Program-made: the position numbers and the translations under genes
Shown: one piece after another, positions 62,040 through 64,000 of the stretch
Layout: each line of letters begins with the position of its first letter
Numbering within the stretch: the stretch's first letter is position 1
The notes under the pieces: generated by a model
Told to the model about the DNA's origin: nothing
The model's input: the letters and a program-made list of their open reading frames with translations, nothing else
Databases searched by the model: none
NCBI GenBank assembly: GCA_034509735.1
Contig: JACGWO010000005.1
Span: 32,518,479 to 32,582,478, forward strand
From: Sesamum alatum
Lineage: Eukaryota; Streptophyta; Magnoliopsida; Lamiales; Pedaliaceae
Reading direction: 5' to 3'
Length of the DNA stretch: 64,000 bases

Positions 62040-62662
62040 AAAATGCCAGAATGTAATGATATGTCATAAATTGCTTGGTTCCAAGCACAAGGCACATATG
62101 TCAAAAAAGATTCATTGAAAATCAAAAGGAGACGTCAAGACTCAAAATTAAGGCCAAGATATTCCTCAAATATGACCCAAAGGAGACTTTGGATTAGCCA
62201 CCAAAAGAAAGATCAGAACAGACCCCGGGGAACTATGGCAAAAGCCTAAAGGAGGAGTGGGGACCCAACCTGGCCCTGGAGCTGAAAGTCCACAAAGGTC
62301 TAGCCCTATTGAGAAGCCCAGATAAGGATTATCCGCGCTCATCCTTATCCACACAAGATTCTACTCCTACCTTTCAGGTGACCTCCCTCTTCAGGACTCT
62401 GAGGAGGTTGGCAATTATTCTTCCGAGAGTCCAGAACAGTCAACAGTCCTCCTACCTCTGGGATTTCCCTACAAATACCAGCTTCCTTGACTGGCCTGGT
62501 AACGTTTTTCTACACTCTTAAGCCCCCAAATTGTTTATAAGCTCACGCTATGCACACTTTGTATTCACTCTATTTCTCTACACGATTTCTCATTATTTCT
62601 CTATTATTTTCAATTTTATTCATTCAACAACTGATTATTAATTTAAATGTCAGAATGTTAAA
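62040..62662. repeat. GC-richer block, possible solo LTR
   Basis: About 450 bp of GC-rich sequence (for example GACCCCGGGGAACTATGGC, GGTGACCTCCCTC) ends in a TATA-like CCCTACAAATACC at about 62468 and a T-rich run with CATTCA at 62628. This is the order seen in retrotransposon LTRs (enhancer, TATA, R/U5). TG...CA ends with a matching 5-bp duplication could not be fixed. AATG(C/T)CAGAATGT flanks both sides (about 62042 and 62647). Confidence 0.4.
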
Positions 62663-62779
62663 TCTTTTTTTGCAGATCCTCTTTTATGACTTGTAGAATT
62701 CAAAGTCCACCCCGTTCAAACCCAATGCAATTATCCAAATTGAGCTATTTTAACTCACATCAAATAACAACTATTGTAG

Positions 62780-63010
62780 TATTTTACACGCAGAGTCAAA
62801 ACATTAATTAGCCATAGTTAAAAACCATGACAGATATATCTTGACCATAATTAAAACCATGGTAAATACTATGATCAAAACTTAAGTTTTCAGCATTAAT
62901 TTATTTTTCTAGTTGTTCTAATTTAAATAATATTGGTTTGACACGGTTTTTAACCGTAGTAATTTATCGTAGGAAATAAGTCAATTTTTTTAGTGTTATA
63001 ACTATAATTT
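62780..63010. repeat. CACTA-like MITE fragment
   Basis: Words GCCATAGTTAAAAACCATG, ACCATGGTAAATACTATG and GGTTTTTAACCGTAG match those in the loop of the foldback at 58999-59280. Terminal CACTA words are decayed or missing. Confidence 0.4.
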
Positions 63011-63469
63011 GGATATATAAAATAATATCAACCAAAAAAGAAAAGGCCTAAGTAGATATAAACTAATATATATCCTTCTATATTAATGCATGATAAATAA
63101 TTAATAAGTATCTCTTATCCTCATAATTGTTTTGTTAAGTTATGTACATCTACTGTACCACTACCATTCCAAAAATTAAGGAGGAGGATCGTGTAATTAA
63201 GAATCCGAAACATGAATAAATAAATATTTAGGATCTCTTTTTCCTTTTTTGGGACGAGTAAAATGAATTTCCTCACATGGTTCTTCTGTAACGCATGTTT
63301 ATTAATCCGAAAAAATTAGGATTCAGCTGAGATGTGAGTGAGTGCAAGATTGTATGTCGTGAGATGGGCAAACCCACACCCTCAGCTGCATCTGTCTCTT
63401 TACAATGCTGTCTCGTCAATATTTGTCACATCATGTACTAATTCTTGCAAGTGTTCTATAAACAATTTA
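63011..63469. other. AT-rich intergenic DNA, no gene seen
   Basis: No feature recognised. Confidence 0.3.
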
Positions 63470-63866
63470 GGTAAATTATATCTACTTCACGTTAGGTTTG
63501 ATATAATTACAAACACCTTCTTGTTATTTGAAAAATTATAAATACTCTCCTGAGGTTTGTAATTTTCAATCAAAGGTTCAAAATTAACTCATTTGCCCTT
63601 GGTTTTTTTGTTAAATTATAAAAAAATGAGTCGAGGCAAATTGCATTATTAACTTCTCTGTGTAAAAAACTTAATAACCTCTCCCTGCGCATTATAATCT
63701 AAAACATTCAAAGAATTTTAAAAATTAAGTAAAATGCATAAGGGCATTTTGGTCAGTTCACCTATAAAATAGATGAAAATAGATTATTTGTTAGACGGTT
63801 ACAAACCTTAGAGGGTATTTATAATTATGCCAAATCTCATGGGAGGTGGTTGTAATTTACCCTGTA
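63470..63866. repeat. Foldback MITE, family C copy
   Basis: AGGTAAATTATATCTACTTC opens and GGTGGTTGTAATTTACCCT closes the element, inverted. Inner words GTTTGTAATTTTCAATCAAA and GTTAGACGGTTACAAACC also mirror each other. The same layout is nested at 47345-47742. Confidence 0.7.
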
Positions 63867-63939
63867 GTTTAATTGTTAGCTAACTAGCTCATCTTGCCTT
63901 ACTTATATGGGTTCTTGTTACACTATCTACAAATATTTT

Positions 63940-64000
63940 TAATTGTGATTTACAATGATCTCTCATGATATTTGACATAATTACGGATATCTATTTGTTA
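63940..64000. repeat. Family C MITE, cut by the window edge
   Basis: GATTTACAATGATCTCTC and TATTTGACATAATTACGG match the family C left arm; the rest lies outside the window. Confidence 0.5.

Overview
The window is nuclear DNA from a flowering plant, almost certainly a eudicot. The genes are multi-exon with GT-AG introns, the intergenic DNA is AT-rich and full of small transposon relics, and the products are plant-specific: a plastid phytoene desaturase, a STRUBBELIG-family receptor kinase, an ATL RING-H2 protein and a ROTUNDIFOLIA/DVL peptide. Splice sites were read by eye. For each multi-exon gene the joined exons give an uninterrupted frame whose total length is a multiple of three.

Layout, left to right: (1) 3' end of an unrecognised gene (+, 2-277); (2) ATL-type RING-H2 E3 ligase (-, 1208-2116); (3) 7 kb of repeats holding a decayed ATL RING fragment and a CACTA MITE; (4) NUMOD3-domain protein (+, 9821-13700), which begins in a 13-nt coding exon; (5) 87-residue hypothetical protein (-, 14064-14418); (6) O-fucosyltransferase-family protein (+, 16117-18290); (7) Mit_KHE1-like K+-H+ exchange-related protein (+, 19898-23211); (8) two tandem genes for proteasome ATPase RPT1 (+, 25124-28417 and 29727-33013); (9) SRF6/7-like LRR pseudokinase (-, 33855-38570); (10) 9.5 kb of nested repeats with two tRNA-derived SINEs and a possible organellar insert; (11) phytoene desaturase PDS (+, 48742-53365); (12) 7 kb of nested repeats; (13) RTFL/DVL small peptide (+, 61038-61229); (14) repeats to the window end.

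From memory, the series ATL60, NUMOD3 protein, O-FucT, K+-H+ exchange-like, RPT1A, SRF6, RTFL9 matches gene order on Arabidopsis chromosome 1 (At1g53820 down to At1g53708). PDS is the outsider, because in Arabidopsis it lies on chromosome 4. The genes do not form one pathway; the block is conserved synteny.

The strongest finding is the readable history of the RPT1 duplication. The unit ran from an intron of the K+-H+ exchange gene through RPT1 into the SRF gene. Between the copies a 28.7-29.3 kb scar joins a fragment of SRF to a fragment of that intron with 2 bp of shared sequence. The two proteins are identical, with 18 synonymous differences seen and no replacements. The promoters and introns have since diverged: a Helitron composite entered copy A with its exact empty site kept in copy B, the TATA repeat was lost in B, a 16-bp poly(A) retroinsertion entered B, and an in-frame decoy 3' splice site exists only in A. 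I see no defence island, CRISPR array or other wholly new system.
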